From: DASQJL01 sp036380835
GTDB taxonomy: Bacteria > Eisenbacteria > RBG-16-71-46 > SZUA-252
Reading direction: 5' to 3'
NCBI GenBank assembly: GCA_036380835.1
Contig: DASVDZ010000078.1
Span: 1-52,433 of the forward strand
Length of the DNA stretch: 52,433 nucleotides
Under the pieces are notes generated by a model. The model worked only from the letters and a program-made list of their open reading frames with translations. It was not told the origin of the DNA and made no database searches. This document shows, in pieces, positions 24,221 through 33,020 of this stretch. The stretch's first letter is position 1. Each line of letters starts with the position of its first letter. Made by a program: the position numbers and the translations under genes.

Positions 24221-25335
24221 GAATCCTCGCCTTCAATTGGCGCGACCCCGCCCACCCGGAGGCGGGCGGCGCGGAGCTCCACCTCTTCGAGATCCTGAGG
24301 CGCTGCGTCCGGGACGGGGACGAGGCGGTCTGGCTCGCCGAGCGGTTCCCGGGGGCCCCGGCCACGGACCTCCTGGAGGGCATCCGGGTTCATCGCAGTG
24401 GAACGTGGTACAATGCGCACCTTTCGCTCGGCTCGCTCTACCGTCGGACGTACCGGAGGGAGCGGTTTGATCTGGTCCTGGAAGACATCAACAAGGTCCC
24501 CTTCTTCACGCCGCTCTACGCCGCGGCGCCGGTCCTGGCGGTCGTCCCCCATCTCTTCGGGGCGGCGGTATTTCGCGAGGCGTCGCTCCCGGTCGGACTC
24601 CTGGTCTGGGCCCACGAACTGATGATCCCGAGCGTCTACCGGCGCACCCCATTCCTCGCGATCTCCGAGAGCACCCGGGACGACCTCGTCCGCCGCGGCA
24701 TCGCCCGCGAGCGGATTTCCGTCGTGCGCTGTGGCCTGACGCAGGAGGCGTACGGCGTGGCGGTGCCTCCCGAGCGCCGGGAGGAGCCCCGCGTGGTCTT
24801 CCTCGGCCGGCTCCGCAAGTACAAGGGGGCGCAGCACGCGATCCGCGCGCTCCCGCGCGTCGTCGCGTCGGTGCCCGGCGCGACGCTCACCCTGATCGGC
24901 GACGGGCCCTACCGGGCGGAGCTCGAGCGGCTCTCCCGGTCGCTCGGGGTGGGCGACCGCGTGCGATTCCTCGGCGCCCTGCCGCACGCCGCCAAGGTGG
25001 CGGCCCTGAACGAGGCCCAGGTCGCCGTCTGTCCCTCCCCGAAGGAGGGCTGGGGGCTCACGGTGATCGAGGCGAACGCCTGCGGCGTGCCGGTCGTGGC
25101 GAGCCGGAGCCCGGGGCTCGTCGAATCGGTGCGGGACGGCGAGACCGGTTTCCTCACGCCCCACGGCGACGCGACCGCCCTGGCCGACGCGGTGGTCCGC
25201 CTCCTGACGGATCGCGCGCTCCGGCTGGCCCAGGCGGCCGCCGCGCGGCGCTGGGCGGAGCGGTTCGACTGGGAGACCTGCTATCGCGACAGCCGATCCG
25301 TCATGGCGCGCGCGGCGGCGGAGGGGGCCCGGTGA
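24217..25335 (+). CDS. GT4-family glycosyltransferase
   Basis: A 372-residue retaining glycosyltransferase of the GT-B fold. GTG 24217 gives the characteristic N-terminus MRILAFNWRDPAHPEAGGAE. The C-terminal half contains VFLGRLRKYKG and the donor-site E-x7-E motif in SPKEGWGLTVIEANACG. The donor sugar cannot be told from sequence. The frame is open upstream inside the methyltransferase, but that part is not conserved-looking; the GTGA overlap supports this start. It also overlaps the next gene by GTGA. Confidence 0.9.
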   Translation: MRILAFNWRDPAHPEAGGAELHLFEILRRCVRDGDEAVWLAERFPGAPATDLLEGIRVHRSGTWYNAHLSLGSLYRRTYRRERFDLVLEDINKVPFFTPLYAAAPVLAVVPHLFGAAVFREASLPVGLLVWAHELMIPSVYRRTPFLAISESTRDDLVRRGIARERISVVRCGLTQEAYGVAVPPERREEPRVVFLGRLRKYKGAQHAIRALPRVVASVPGATLTLIGDGPYRAELERLSRSLGVGDRVRFLGALPHAAKVAALNEAQVAVCPSPKEGWGLTVIEANACGVPVVASRSPGLVESVRDGETGFLTPHGDATALADAVVRLLTDRALRLAQAAAARRWAERFDWETCYRDSRSVMARAAAEGAR

Positions 25336-26435
25336 GCGTCGCGTCGAAAGGCGGGCGGATCGAGACGATCGAGGCGGAGGCTGGCGCGGGCGAGGGCGCG
25401 GGCGGGTTCGGCGCCTTCGTCGGGCGCCACAAGGTGCTCCTGATCGGGCTCAAGGTCGTCCTCTCCTTCGCGCTCTTCTCGTACGTGATCGCGAAGGTGT
25501 CGCCGGGCAACGTCTGGGCGACGCTCCGCCCGGCCGATCCGACCCTCCTCGCCGCCGCGGCCGCGCTCTTCCTCTTCTCGAGCCTGGTCGGCAGCTGGCT
25601 CTGGGGCACGCTGCTCCGGGCGCAAGGGGTCGCGATCCCGTACCGGAAGGCCGCCTCGTACTATTTCGTGGGGCTCTTCTTCAACAACTTCCTGCCCTCG
25701 AACATCGGGGGCGACATCGCGCGGATCAACGACGCCCGCAAGCACGCCGACCGCGTCAGCTCGGTCTTCTCGGCGACGTTGATGGACCGCATGATCGGCG
25801 TCCTCGCGATCGGCTTCGTCGCCGTCATCGCGTCGGCGGCGGCGGTCGACCGGTTCCACCTCTACGCGATCTACGGGACCATCTTCGTCATCTTCGCCCT
25901 GAGCCTCGGGCTCTTCCTCTCCATCTTCCATCGAGGCGTGCTGATGGCCGTGGAGTGGCCGTTTCGCGCCGTCGGCGCCCGGGGCGTCGCCGCGTCGATC
26001 GGACGGCTGATGGACGACCTCCACGGGTACCGGAGCCGCGTCGGGTCGCTCGCGGTGGCGTTCCTCGCCTCGACCGTCGTCCAGGTGAGCCGGATCTACG
26101 TCCACTACCTGGTCGCGCTGGCGCTCGGCGTCCGCATCGCGGTCGGCTACTACTTCCTCTTCGTCCCGGTCCTCGCGGCCCTCGTCTCGCTCCCGATCTC
26201 CCTGAACGGCCTCGGCGTCCGAGAGGGCGCGGCGGTCGTGCTCTTCCACATGGCGGGGCTCACGCGGGAGCAGTCGTTCACCATTCCGTTCCTGACGTAC
26301 CTGGTCTCGGTGTTCATCAGCCTCTTGGGCGGGCTGATCTTCGTGTCCCGGCCGCCGCGGCGCGCGATCGCGCAGCACCTGGAGCGGCGGCGGGCGTCGC
26401 GGACGGGCGGCCCGGGCGGGGAGCGAGGAACGTGA
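25332..26435 (+). CDS. LPG_synthase_TM (UPF0104) family integral membrane protein
   Basis: A 367-residue polytopic protein with about seven to eight membrane helices and the family motifs FVGLFFNNFLPSNIGGDIAR and SLPISLNGLGVREGA. Proteins of this group include the flippase-like half of MprF and archaeal AglD-type proteins acting on isoprenoid-linked sugars. In this locus a role in moving or using lipid-linked sugars is plausible but not shown. The cytosolic N-terminal 30 residues are Gly/Glu-rich and not conserved-looking. Coupled on both sides by GTGA. Confidence 0.85.
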   Translation: MSVASKGGRIETIEAEAGAGEGAGGFGAFVGRHKVLLIGLKVVLSFALFSYVIAKVSPGNVWATLRPADPTLLAAAAALFLFSSLVGSWLWGTLLRAQGVAIPYRKAASYYFVGLFFNNFLPSNIGGDIARINDARKHADRVSSVFSATLMDRMIGVLAIGFVAVIASAAAVDRFHLYAIYGTIFVIFALSLGLFLSIFHRGVLMAVEWPFRAVGARGVAASIGRLMDDLHGYRSRVGSLAVAFLASTVVQVSRIYVHYLVALALGVRIAVGYYFLFVPVLAALVSLPISLNGLGVREGAAVVLFHMAGLTREQSFTIPFLTYLVSVFISLLGGLIFVSRPPRRAIAQHLERRRASRTGGPGGERGT

Positions 26436-29008
26436 GCACGATGAAGCGTTGGCACGCGCTCTTCGCGGCGTTCGCGCTGGGCGTCCCCCTGCTCGCCTAC
26501 CTCCGGACGCTCACGATCACGGTGCCGTTCTGGGATTCGGGCGAGTTCATCGCCACGTCGTACATCCTCGGCCTGCCGCATCCGCCCGGGAATCCCGTCT
26601 ACACGATGCTGGGCCGGATGTTCACCCTGCTCCCGTTCGAGACGGTGGCGTGGCGCGTGAACTTCATGAGCGCGCTCGCCTCGGCGCTGACGGCCTTCTT
26701 CACCTTCCTGGTCGTGACCCGCGCCCTTCGCCGTACGTTCGACGGCCGCCCGACCACGATGGTGCAGTGGACGGCGTGCGAGGTGGGCGGCCTGGTCGCC
26801 GCGTACTTCATCGCCTTCGCGAGCTCGTTCTGGGACAGCGCGATCGAGGCGGAGGTCTACTCGCTCTCCTCCCTCCTCATCATCGTCACGATCTGGCTGG
26901 CGTTCAACTGGTGGGACAGGATCGGGAAGCCGGGCAACGACCTGATGATCGTCCTGATCGCCTACCTCCTCGCGGTGTCGACCGGCGTCCACCTCGGGAC
27001 CATCCTCGTCTTCCCCGGGCTCCTGGTCCTCCTGGCGATGCTGCGGCCGGCGATCTTCGGCAGCGGGCGCTTCTGGGCCGCCGCGCTGGCCCTCGGGTTC
27101 GTCCTCGGGCTCGTCGTCGCCAACGAGGTCATCGACTCCTGGAACATCCCGACCGGGCTCTTCGTCCTCCTCCTGGCGGCGATCCTGCTCTACTTCGGGC
27201 TGAACCGCGGCTCCCTCGTGAAGAACAACCTCGCGACCTGGTGGGTCATCGCGATCGTCGTCGGCTTCTCGGTGCAGTTCTTCCTGCTGATCCGCAGCCA
27301 GCAGATGCCCGACATCAACGAGGGGATGCCGGCGACCCTGTCCGCGTGGAAGGACTACCTGCTCCGGAAACAGTACGGCCCGTCCAACCCGTTCGAGCGC
27401 CGGGCCGACCTCTGGTACCAGATCGAGCACATGTACCTGCGCTACGTCTGGCAGCAGTTCCAGCTGGTCGGGCGCCTCGGCCCGTTCTCGGAGGAGTCGC
27501 TCCTCGTCCGCCTCGTGAACCTGATCCCGTACGGCCTCTTCTTCACGGGAGCCTGGTGGAACTTCAAGCGCGACCGGACCACGTTCTGGTTCTTCCTCGC
27601 CCAGCACGTGATCATGGGACCCGCGCTCATCTTCTACCTGAACTTCACCGATCACGAGGTGCGGGAGCGCGACTACTTCTTCACGAACTCCTACCACTTC
27701 ATCGCGATCTGGATGGGGATGGGGGCGGCCGCCACCCTCCATTGGATCATGGCCACGCTGGCGCCGCAGCCGAAGCCGGTCCGGCCGGCCGGGGCCGAGC
27801 CGGTCGAAGGGTCGCTCGTGCCGCTCCCGACCCAGGGCACGGCGCTCGCCGGGCTCGGAATCGGGATCGCGGCGCTCGTCGGCATCTCCCTCCTGCCGAT
27901 GAAGAACGGGTGGTACACGCACGATCGCCACAACTTCTGGATCGCGCACGACTACGCCTACAACATGCTGGTGCCGCTCGAGAAGGACGCGATCGTCTTC
28001 ACCAACGGCGACAACGACACGTTCCCGCTCTGGTACATCCAGGAGGTGGAGGGGGTCCGGAAGGACGTGCGCGTCGTGAACCTCAGCCTCCTCAACACGC
28101 CGTGGTACATCCGCCAGCTTCGGGATCAGGCGCCCAAGGTGCCCATTTCCTACAACGACGCCGAGGTCGACGCGCTCCAGCCCTACATGGACGACAAGAC
28201 CGGGAAGGTCGTCTGGGTGAAGGATCTCGCGGTGGCCGACATCGTGAAGACGAACGCGTGGCGCGAGCCGGTCTACCTCGCGGTCACCGTGCCCGAGCAG
28301 ATGGGCTTCGACAAGCAGCTCTCCCTCGAGGGGCTCGTCTTCCGCGTCCATCCAAGCCCGCCGCCCGAGACCGTCGACACGGCGCGGATCATCGACAACC
28401 TCTACCGCGTCTTCCACTATCGCGGCCTCCTCGACAAGACGCGGTCCTACGACCGCTCGGTCTACAAGGACGACAACGCCTACCGGCTGGTCCAGAACTA
28501 CTCCGCCGCGCACGTCCAGGTCGCCTACCAGATGCAGCAGCAGGGTCATCCGGAGGAGGCGCTCCGCTACCTGGAGGACGCGGTGAAGATCTCGCCCGAC
28601 TTCCCCGGGCTCCTGGAATACCTCGGCCGGACGTACGAGGACGCGGGCCGGATGGCCGAAGCGCGGAAGGTGTACGAGGACGCGCTCCGGCGCTTCCCGA
28701 ACGCGGCCGAGTTCCACTACCACGTCGGCCTGCTCGACGTGCAGGAGGGGAGGCTGGAGGAGGGGATCGCGGAGCTAAGGCGCGCCTGCCAGCTGAACCA
28801 GCAGTACTTCGACTGGTACAGCGCGCTCTTCACGACGCTCTGGCACGCCGGGCGCTGGAGCGAGGCGGTGGAGGTCCTCCGGGACTGGGTGCGCGCGCAT
28901 CCCGACGACGCCCAGGGCCAGGCCTTCCTGCGCCAGTCCGAGGACTCGCTCCGAATCCTCTCGGGGAAGGCGGCCGAGATCCCGGACCGCGCGCGGTCGC
29001 CCCGGTAG
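26432..29008 (+). CDS. DUF2723 GT-C-like membrane protein with TPR domain
   Basis: An 858-residue protein. The N-terminal two thirds (about 1-500) have ten or more membrane helices; the first periplasmic loop carries VPFWDSGEFIATS with an acidic residue, as in GT-C transferases, and LGLPHPPGNPVY. This is the DUF2723 signature, a family distantly like protein O-mannosyltransferases. A periplasmic domain follows (near NGDNDTFPLWYIQE), then about four tetratricopeptide repeats (about 690-830). It probably transfers a sugar from a polyprenyl-phosphate donor to an exported acceptor. Start GTG 26432 (overlap GTGA) or ATG 26441. Confidence 0.85.
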   Translation: MSTMKRWHALFAAFALGVPLLAYLRTLTITVPFWDSGEFIATSYILGLPHPPGNPVYTMLGRMFTLLPFETVAWRVNFMSALASALTAFFTFLVVTRALRRTFDGRPTTMVQWTACEVGGLVAAYFIAFASSFWDSAIEAEVYSLSSLLIIVTIWLAFNWWDRIGKPGNDLMIVLIAYLLAVSTGVHLGTILVFPGLLVLLAMLRPAIFGSGRFWAAALALGFVLGLVVANEVIDSWNIPTGLFVLLLAAILLYFGLNRGSLVKNNLATWWVIAIVVGFSVQFFLLIRSQQMPDINEGMPATLSAWKDYLLRKQYGPSNPFERRADLWYQIEHMYLRYVWQQFQLVGRLGPFSEESLLVRLVNLIPYGLFFTGAWWNFKRDRTTFWFFLAQHVIMGPALIFYLNFTDHEVRERDYFFTNSYHFIAIWMGMGAAATLHWIMATLAPQPKPVRPAGAEPVEGSLVPLPTQGTALAGLGIGIAALVGISLLPMKNGWYTHDRHNFWIAHDYAYNMLVPLEKDAIVFTNGDNDTFPLWYIQEVEGVRKDVRVVNLSLLNTPWYIRQLRDQAPKVPISYNDAEVDALQPYMDDKTGKVVWVKDLAVADIVKTNAWREPVYLAVTVPEQMGFDKQLSLEGLVFRVHPSPPPETVDTARIIDNLYRVFHYRGLLDKTRSYDRSVYKDDNAYRLVQNYSAAHVQVAYQMQQQGHPEEALRYLEDAVKISPDFPGLLEYLGRTYEDAGRMAEARKVYEDALRRFPNAAEFHYHVGLLDVQEGRLEEGIAELRRACQLNQQYFDWYSALFTTLWHAGRWSEAVEVLRDWVRAHPDDAQGQAFLRQSEDSLRILSGKAAEIPDRARSPR

Positions 29009-29014
29009 CGTCGC

Positions 29015-29956
29015 GTGCGAGCGCTGGTCACAGGGGCCGCCGGGTTCATCGGGTCGACGCTCTGCGGGGCGCTGCTTCGGGACGGGGTGGAGACCACGGG
29101 CGTCGACGCGTTCACGGAGAACTACGCGCCGTCGATCAAGCGCTCCAATCTCGCGACGCTCGAGCGCGAGCCGGGCTTCCGTTTCGTGGCGGCCGACCTC
29201 CGCTCGGCGCCGATCCCGCCGCTCCTGGACGGCATCACGCACGTCGTCCACCTGGCGGCGCTCCCGGGCGTGCGCCTCTCGTGGGGCGAGGCGTTCCGCG
29301 ACTACGCCGAGCACAACGTGATCGCGACGCAGCGGCTCCTCGACGCGCTCCGCGAGCGCCCGGTCGCGCGCGTCGTCGTCGCGTCGAGCAGCTCGATCTA
29401 CGGGACCCCGACGCGGTTTCCGACGCCGGAGGACGAGCCGCCGCGGCCGCTCTCTCCGTACGGGGTCACGAAGGTCGCCACCGAATCGCTGCTCCACGCC
29501 TACCGGGCGAGCTACGGCGTTCCGGCCGTGGGGCTCCGCTACTTCACGGTCTACGGCCCGCGACAGAGGCCCGACATGGGCATCCACCGGTTCTTCGAGG
29601 CGGCGAAGCGGGGCGCGCCGGTGACCGTCTACGGCGACGGCGAACAGACGCGCGACTTCACGTTCGTGGACGACGTCGTCGCCGCGACGCGCGCCGCGAT
29701 GGATCGAGTCACCGAGCCTCTCGTGTACAATGTCGGGGGAGGCCACCGCGTGACGCTGAACGAGCTGCTCGAAACGATCGGGCGGATCTCGGGACGCCCG
29801 CTCACGCGCCGGCGCGAGCCTAAGGCTCCGGGCGACCCGAGGGACACGTCGGCCGACACGGCGCTCGCGCGCCGCGACCTGGGCTACGCGCCCGCGACCG
29901 ACCTGGCGGAGGGACTGCGGAGGCAGTGGGAATGGCAGCGGCGGATCACGTCGTGA
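29015..29956 (+). CDS. NAD-dependent sugar-nucleotide epimerase/dehydratase (extended SDR)
   Basis: A 313-residue Rossmann-fold enzyme acting on nucleotide sugars. It has the NAD-binding GAAGFIGS, the segment VHLAALPGVRLSW, a Ser-rich catalytic strand (VVASSSSIYG), the YxxxK pair in YGVTKVATE, and RYFTVYGPRQRPDM. The pattern is closest to UDP-glucuronate 4-epimerase/GalE-type enzymes; the exact substrate is uncertain. GTG 29015 is seven bases after the DUF2723 stop. Its 3' end overlaps the next gene by 25 bases. Confidence 0.9.
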   Translation: MRALVTGAAGFIGSTLCGALLRDGVETTGVDAFTENYAPSIKRSNLATLEREPGFRFVAADLRSAPIPPLLDGITHVVHLAALPGVRLSWGEAFRDYAEHNVIATQRLLDALRERPVARVVVASSSSIYGTPTRFPTPEDEPPRPLSPYGVTKVATESLLHAYRASYGVPAVGLRYFTVYGPRQRPDMGIHRFFEAAKRGAPVTVYGDGEQTRDFTFVDDVVAATRAAMDRVTEPLVYNVGGGHRVTLNELLETIGRISGRPLTRRREPKAPGDPRDTSADTALARRDLGYAPATDLAEGLRRQWEWQRRITS

Positions 29957-30900
29957 GCGACGCCGGTCCGGGCGGCGGCCCCGACCTCACCGTCCTGATC
30001 CCGGTCTGGAACGAGGCGGAGAACCTGGCGCCGCTCCTCGAGAAGCTGGAGCGCGACCTGGCCCCGCTCTCCCTCCGCTTCGAGATCCTCGTCGTGGACG
30101 ACGGCTCGACCGACGGCACGATCGCGGCGCTCCGGGGTCTCAAGGCCCGCCACCCTTCGCTCCGCGCGATCTCCTTCCGGCGGAACTACGGCAAGTCGGC
30201 CGCGCTCTCGGTCGGGTTCCGCGAGGCGCGCGGCCGCGCGATCGTGACGATGGACGGCGATCTGCAGGACGACTCGGCCATGATCGGCCCGCTCCTCGCC
30301 AAGATCGGCGAGGGCTACGACCTCGTCTCCGGCTGGAAGCAGAAGCGGCGGGATCCGATCACGAAGACCTTCCCCTCGAAGATCTTCAACGGCGTCACGT
30401 CGGCCATGACCGGCGTCTCGCTCCACGACATGAACTGCGGGCTCAAGGGATATCGCGCCGAGGCGGCCAAGGCGGTGCGGCTGCGCGGCGAGCTCCACCG
30501 GTTCATCCCGGTGCTCGCCCACTGGGACGGGTACCGGATCGCGGAGATCCCGGTCGTCCATCACCCCCGCCTGCACGGCAAGACCAAGTTCGGGACGGCC
30601 CGGTTCCTGAACGGGTTCCTCGATCTCCTGGCGGTGATGTTCCTCACGACGAGCAGCACGCGCCCGCTCCACCTGTTCGGGCGGATGGGGATCGCCGTGG
30701 CCCTCCTCGGAGGCGCCTGCACGGCCTGGGCGGCGTGGCCCTGGTTCCTCGGGGAGGGGCTCCGGCTTAGACCGGCCCTCGTGCTCGGGCTCGTGCTCGT
30801 CATCCTCGGGATCCAGTTCCTCTCGCTCGGATTCCTTGGAGAGCTGATCGCCGGGACGCGCGCGGAGGAGCCCGAGTACGCGGTCCGGGAGCGGTTCTAG
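29932..30900 (+). CDS. Polyprenyl-phosphate hexosyltransferase, GtrB/DPM-like GT2 with two membrane helices
   Basis: A 322-residue GT2 enzyme. The catalytic domain shows VVDDGSTDGT, DGDLQDD (metal-binding DxD region), MNCGLKGYR and HGKTKFG, followed by two C-terminal membrane helices (about 240-265 and 275-300). This is the layout of enzymes that load a hexose onto undecaprenyl phosphate for periplasmic GT-C enzymes. ATG 29932 is chosen for a GGAGG eight bases upstream; GTG 29953, overlapping the epimerase stop, is an alternative start. Confidence 0.88.
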   Translation: MAAADHVVSDAGPGGGPDLTVLIPVWNEAENLAPLLEKLERDLAPLSLRFEILVVDDGSTDGTIAALRGLKARHPSLRAISFRRNYGKSAALSVGFREARGRAIVTMDGDLQDDSAMIGPLLAKIGEGYDLVSGWKQKRRDPITKTFPSKIFNGVTSAMTGVSLHDMNCGLKGYRAEAAKAVRLRGELHRFIPVLAHWDGYRIAEIPVVHHPRLHGKTKFGTARFLNGFLDLLAVMFLTTSSTRPLHLFGRMGIAVALLGGACTAWAAWPWFLGEGLRLRPALVLGLVLVILGIQFLSLGFLGELIAGTRAEEPEYAVRERF

Positions 30901-30927
30901 GGCGCCGATCCGGCGCGGGGGGCGCCG

Positions 30928-32061
30928 ATGAAGGTCTCGCTGCTCGGCCCCACGCATCCGTACCGCGGGGGGATCGCCCACTACACGACGCTCCTGGCCC
31001 GCGCGCTCGCCGCGCGCCACGACGTCTCCATCGTCTCCTTCTCGCGGCTCTACCCCGGGTTCCTCTTCCCGGGGACGACGCAGCTCGACCGAAGCGAAGC
31101 CGCGATCCTCCCTCCGGTTCCCGCGGAGCGGATCCTCGACAGCCTGAACCCGTTCTCGTGGCGGCGCGCGGGTCTCAGGCTCCGCGCGATCGCCCCCGAT
31201 CTCCTCGTGGTTCCGTGGTGGCACCCGTACTTCGGCCCGTCGCTCGGCCTGGCGTCGCGCGTCGCGCGCCGGGGCGGCCGGCCGAAGCGGATCTTCCTCT
31301 GCCACAACGTGGAGCCCCACGAGCCGACGCCGATCCTGCGCGCCATGGCCACGTACGGCCTCGGCGCCGCGGACGGATTCCTGGTGCACGCCCGCGAGGA
31401 GGCGGAGCGCCTGCGTCGCCGCGCGAAGGGACGGCCGATCCGCGTCCATCCGCACCCGTCGTACGACGTCTTCAGCGCGTCCCCTCCGGCTCGCGAGGCG
31501 GCGCGGCGCGCGCTCCAAGCGAGCGGGCGCGTGATCCTCTTCTTCGGATACGTCCGGCCGTACAAGGGGCTCGCCGACCTGCTCCGCGCGCTCTCGATCG
31601 CGAGGCCCGACGCCTGGGACATGCTCTACGTCGTCGGCGAGTTCTATGAGCCGCGCGAGCGGTATCAGCACGCGCTCGACCATCCGGCCCTCCGGGGGAA
31701 GGTGCGCGTCGTCGACCGCTACGTGGCGAACGAGGAGGTGGCCACCTATCTCGCCGCGGCCGACCTCGTCGCGCTCCCGTACCGCTCGGCGACCGGCTCG
31801 GGCATCGCGCAGGTCGCCTTCGGGGCCGGCCTCCCCGTGATCGCCACCCGCACGGGGGGCCTCGCCGACGTGGTGGAGGAGGGGATCACGGGGTTCCTCG
31901 TTCCGCCGGACGATCCGGCCGCGCTCGCCGCCGCGGTCGAGCGGTTCTTCGACGAGGGATGGGGGCCGCGCCTCGCCGCGGGGGTCGCGCGGGCGCGCGG
32001 GCGATTCACGTGGGACGCGCTCGTCGACGCGCTCGAGGCGCTGATGGAGGAGTGCCGGTGA
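30928..32061 (+). CDS. GT4-like glycosyltransferase
   Basis: A 377-residue GT-B enzyme. The N-terminal motif LLGPTHPYRGGIAHY and the C-terminal FFGYVRPYKGLADLL and ALPYRSATGSGIAQVAFGAG identify the family. The usual E-x7-E donor motif is replaced by S/G-rich residues, as in some GT4 subgroups, so the donor is uncertain. It is coupled to the next gene by GTGA. Confidence 0.87.
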   Translation: MKVSLLGPTHPYRGGIAHYTTLLARALAARHDVSIVSFSRLYPGFLFPGTTQLDRSEAAILPPVPAERILDSLNPFSWRRAGLRLRAIAPDLLVVPWWHPYFGPSLGLASRVARRGGRPKRIFLCHNVEPHEPTPILRAMATYGLGAADGFLVHAREEAERLRRRAKGRPIRVHPHPSYDVFSASPPAREAARRALQASGRVILFFGYVRPYKGLADLLRALSIARPDAWDMLYVVGEFYEPRERYQHALDHPALRGKVRVVDRYVANEEVATYLAAADLVALPYRSATGSGIAQVAFGAGLPVIATRTGGLADVVEEGITGFLVPPDDPAALAAAVERFFDEGWGPRLAAGVARARGRFTWDALVDALEALMEECR

Positions 32062-33020
32062 GCGGCGCGCGCCCCGTCTGGGCGCTCGTGCTCGCGTTCA
32101 ACGAGTACGACGCCACGCGCGAGTGCCTCACGTCGATCGCCGCGCTCGATCCGGCGCCCGACCGGATCCTCCTCGTCGACAACGGTTCGCGGGACGGCAC
32201 CGCGACGCGCGCGCGCGCGGAGTTCCCCGACGTCACGGTGCTCTCGCTGCCCGAGAACCGTTACTTCGCTGGCGGCGTGAACGAGGGCCTGAAGCGCTCG
32301 CTCGCCGAGGGGGCCCGGAGCGTTCTCCTGCTCAACAACGACCTCGTCCTCGAGCGGGGCGCCCTCGGCGCGCTCCTGGCCTCGCTCGAAGCCGATCCGC
32401 GGCGCGGCGCCGTGAGCCCCACGCTCTTCTATTTCGATCCGCCCGACCGGATCTGGTTCGCGGGGGGCGTGGTGGCCCGCGGCTTTGGCCTGATTCGCCA
32501 CCGCGGGGTCAACCGGAAGGACGACGCCTATCGGGGATCGGGGGCCGGCGGCCCCCGGGCGATCGACTACGTCTCGGGCGCGGCCGTGCTCCTCTCCAGG
32601 GACGCGCTCGAGCGGGTCGGGCTCCTCGACGAGTCGTACGTGATCTACGTCGAGGACGTCGACTGGTCCGCGCGGGCGCGAGAGAAGGGGTTCGTCCTCT
32701 GGTACGAGCCGGCGGCGCGCGGGTGGCACCACGTGTCGAGGACGAGCGGCGGCGGCCTGACCCCGCTCAAGGCGTACTTCCGCCTCCGGAGCGGCGCGCT
32801 CTACCTGTCGCGCCACGCGCGGCCGTGGGAGCGACCGCTCGCCTGGGCCGCGTACGGGCTCTGGACGGCGTGGCTCCTCGCGCGCTCCCTGATCTCGGGG
32901 GACCGGCGCGCGGCGGGCGCGCTCCTCCTTGGGTTCGCCGACTTCACGCGGATCCTGCTCGGCGCGACGCCGCGCGCTCGTACGCCCGAGTCATTCGCTC
33001 GGCCAACGCCTCCACGGTGA
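32058..33020 (+). CDS. GT2 glycosyltransferase, rhamnosyltransferase-like
   Basis: A 320-residue inverting GT-A enzyme. LLVDNGSRDGT, LLNNDLV (in the DxD position) and YVEDVDWSARA (catalytic-base region) place it with the WbbL/RfbN-like family that often adds rhamnose to surface polysaccharides. Short hydrophobic helices near the C-terminus may bind the membrane. GTG 32058 overlaps the preceding stop. The last 77 bases overlap the 3' end of the convergent GT4 gene, so both C-termini are encoded by opposite strands of the same DNA. Confidence 0.87.
   Translation: MSGARPVWALVLAFNEYDATRECLTSIAALDPAPDRILLVDNGSRDGTATRARAEFPDVTVLSLPENRYFAGGVNEGLKRSLAEGARSVLLLNNDLVLERGALGALLASLEADPRRGAVSPTLFYFDPPDRIWFAGGVVARGFGLIRHRGVNRKDDAYRGSGAGGPRAIDYVSGAAVLLSRDALERVGLLDESYVIYVEDVDWSARAREKGFVLWYEPAARGWHHVSRTSGGGLTPLKAYFRLRSGALYLSRHARPWERPLAWAAYGLWTAWLLARSLISGDRRAAGALLLGFADFTRILLGATPRARTPESFARPTPPR

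Noticed and set aside
24409..24414. Extended -10-like TGGTACAAT inside the GT4 gene (a similar one near 29726 in the epimerase gene)
   Set aside because: No matching -35 element and no gene start suitably placed downstream; explained by conserved coding sequence.
26150..28723. 857-codon open frame on the minus strand
   Set aside because: It lies entirely antisense to the DUF2723 gene; composition is rich in Arg, Asp, Glu and Val with no domain or signal pattern, as expected for a high-GC shadow frame.
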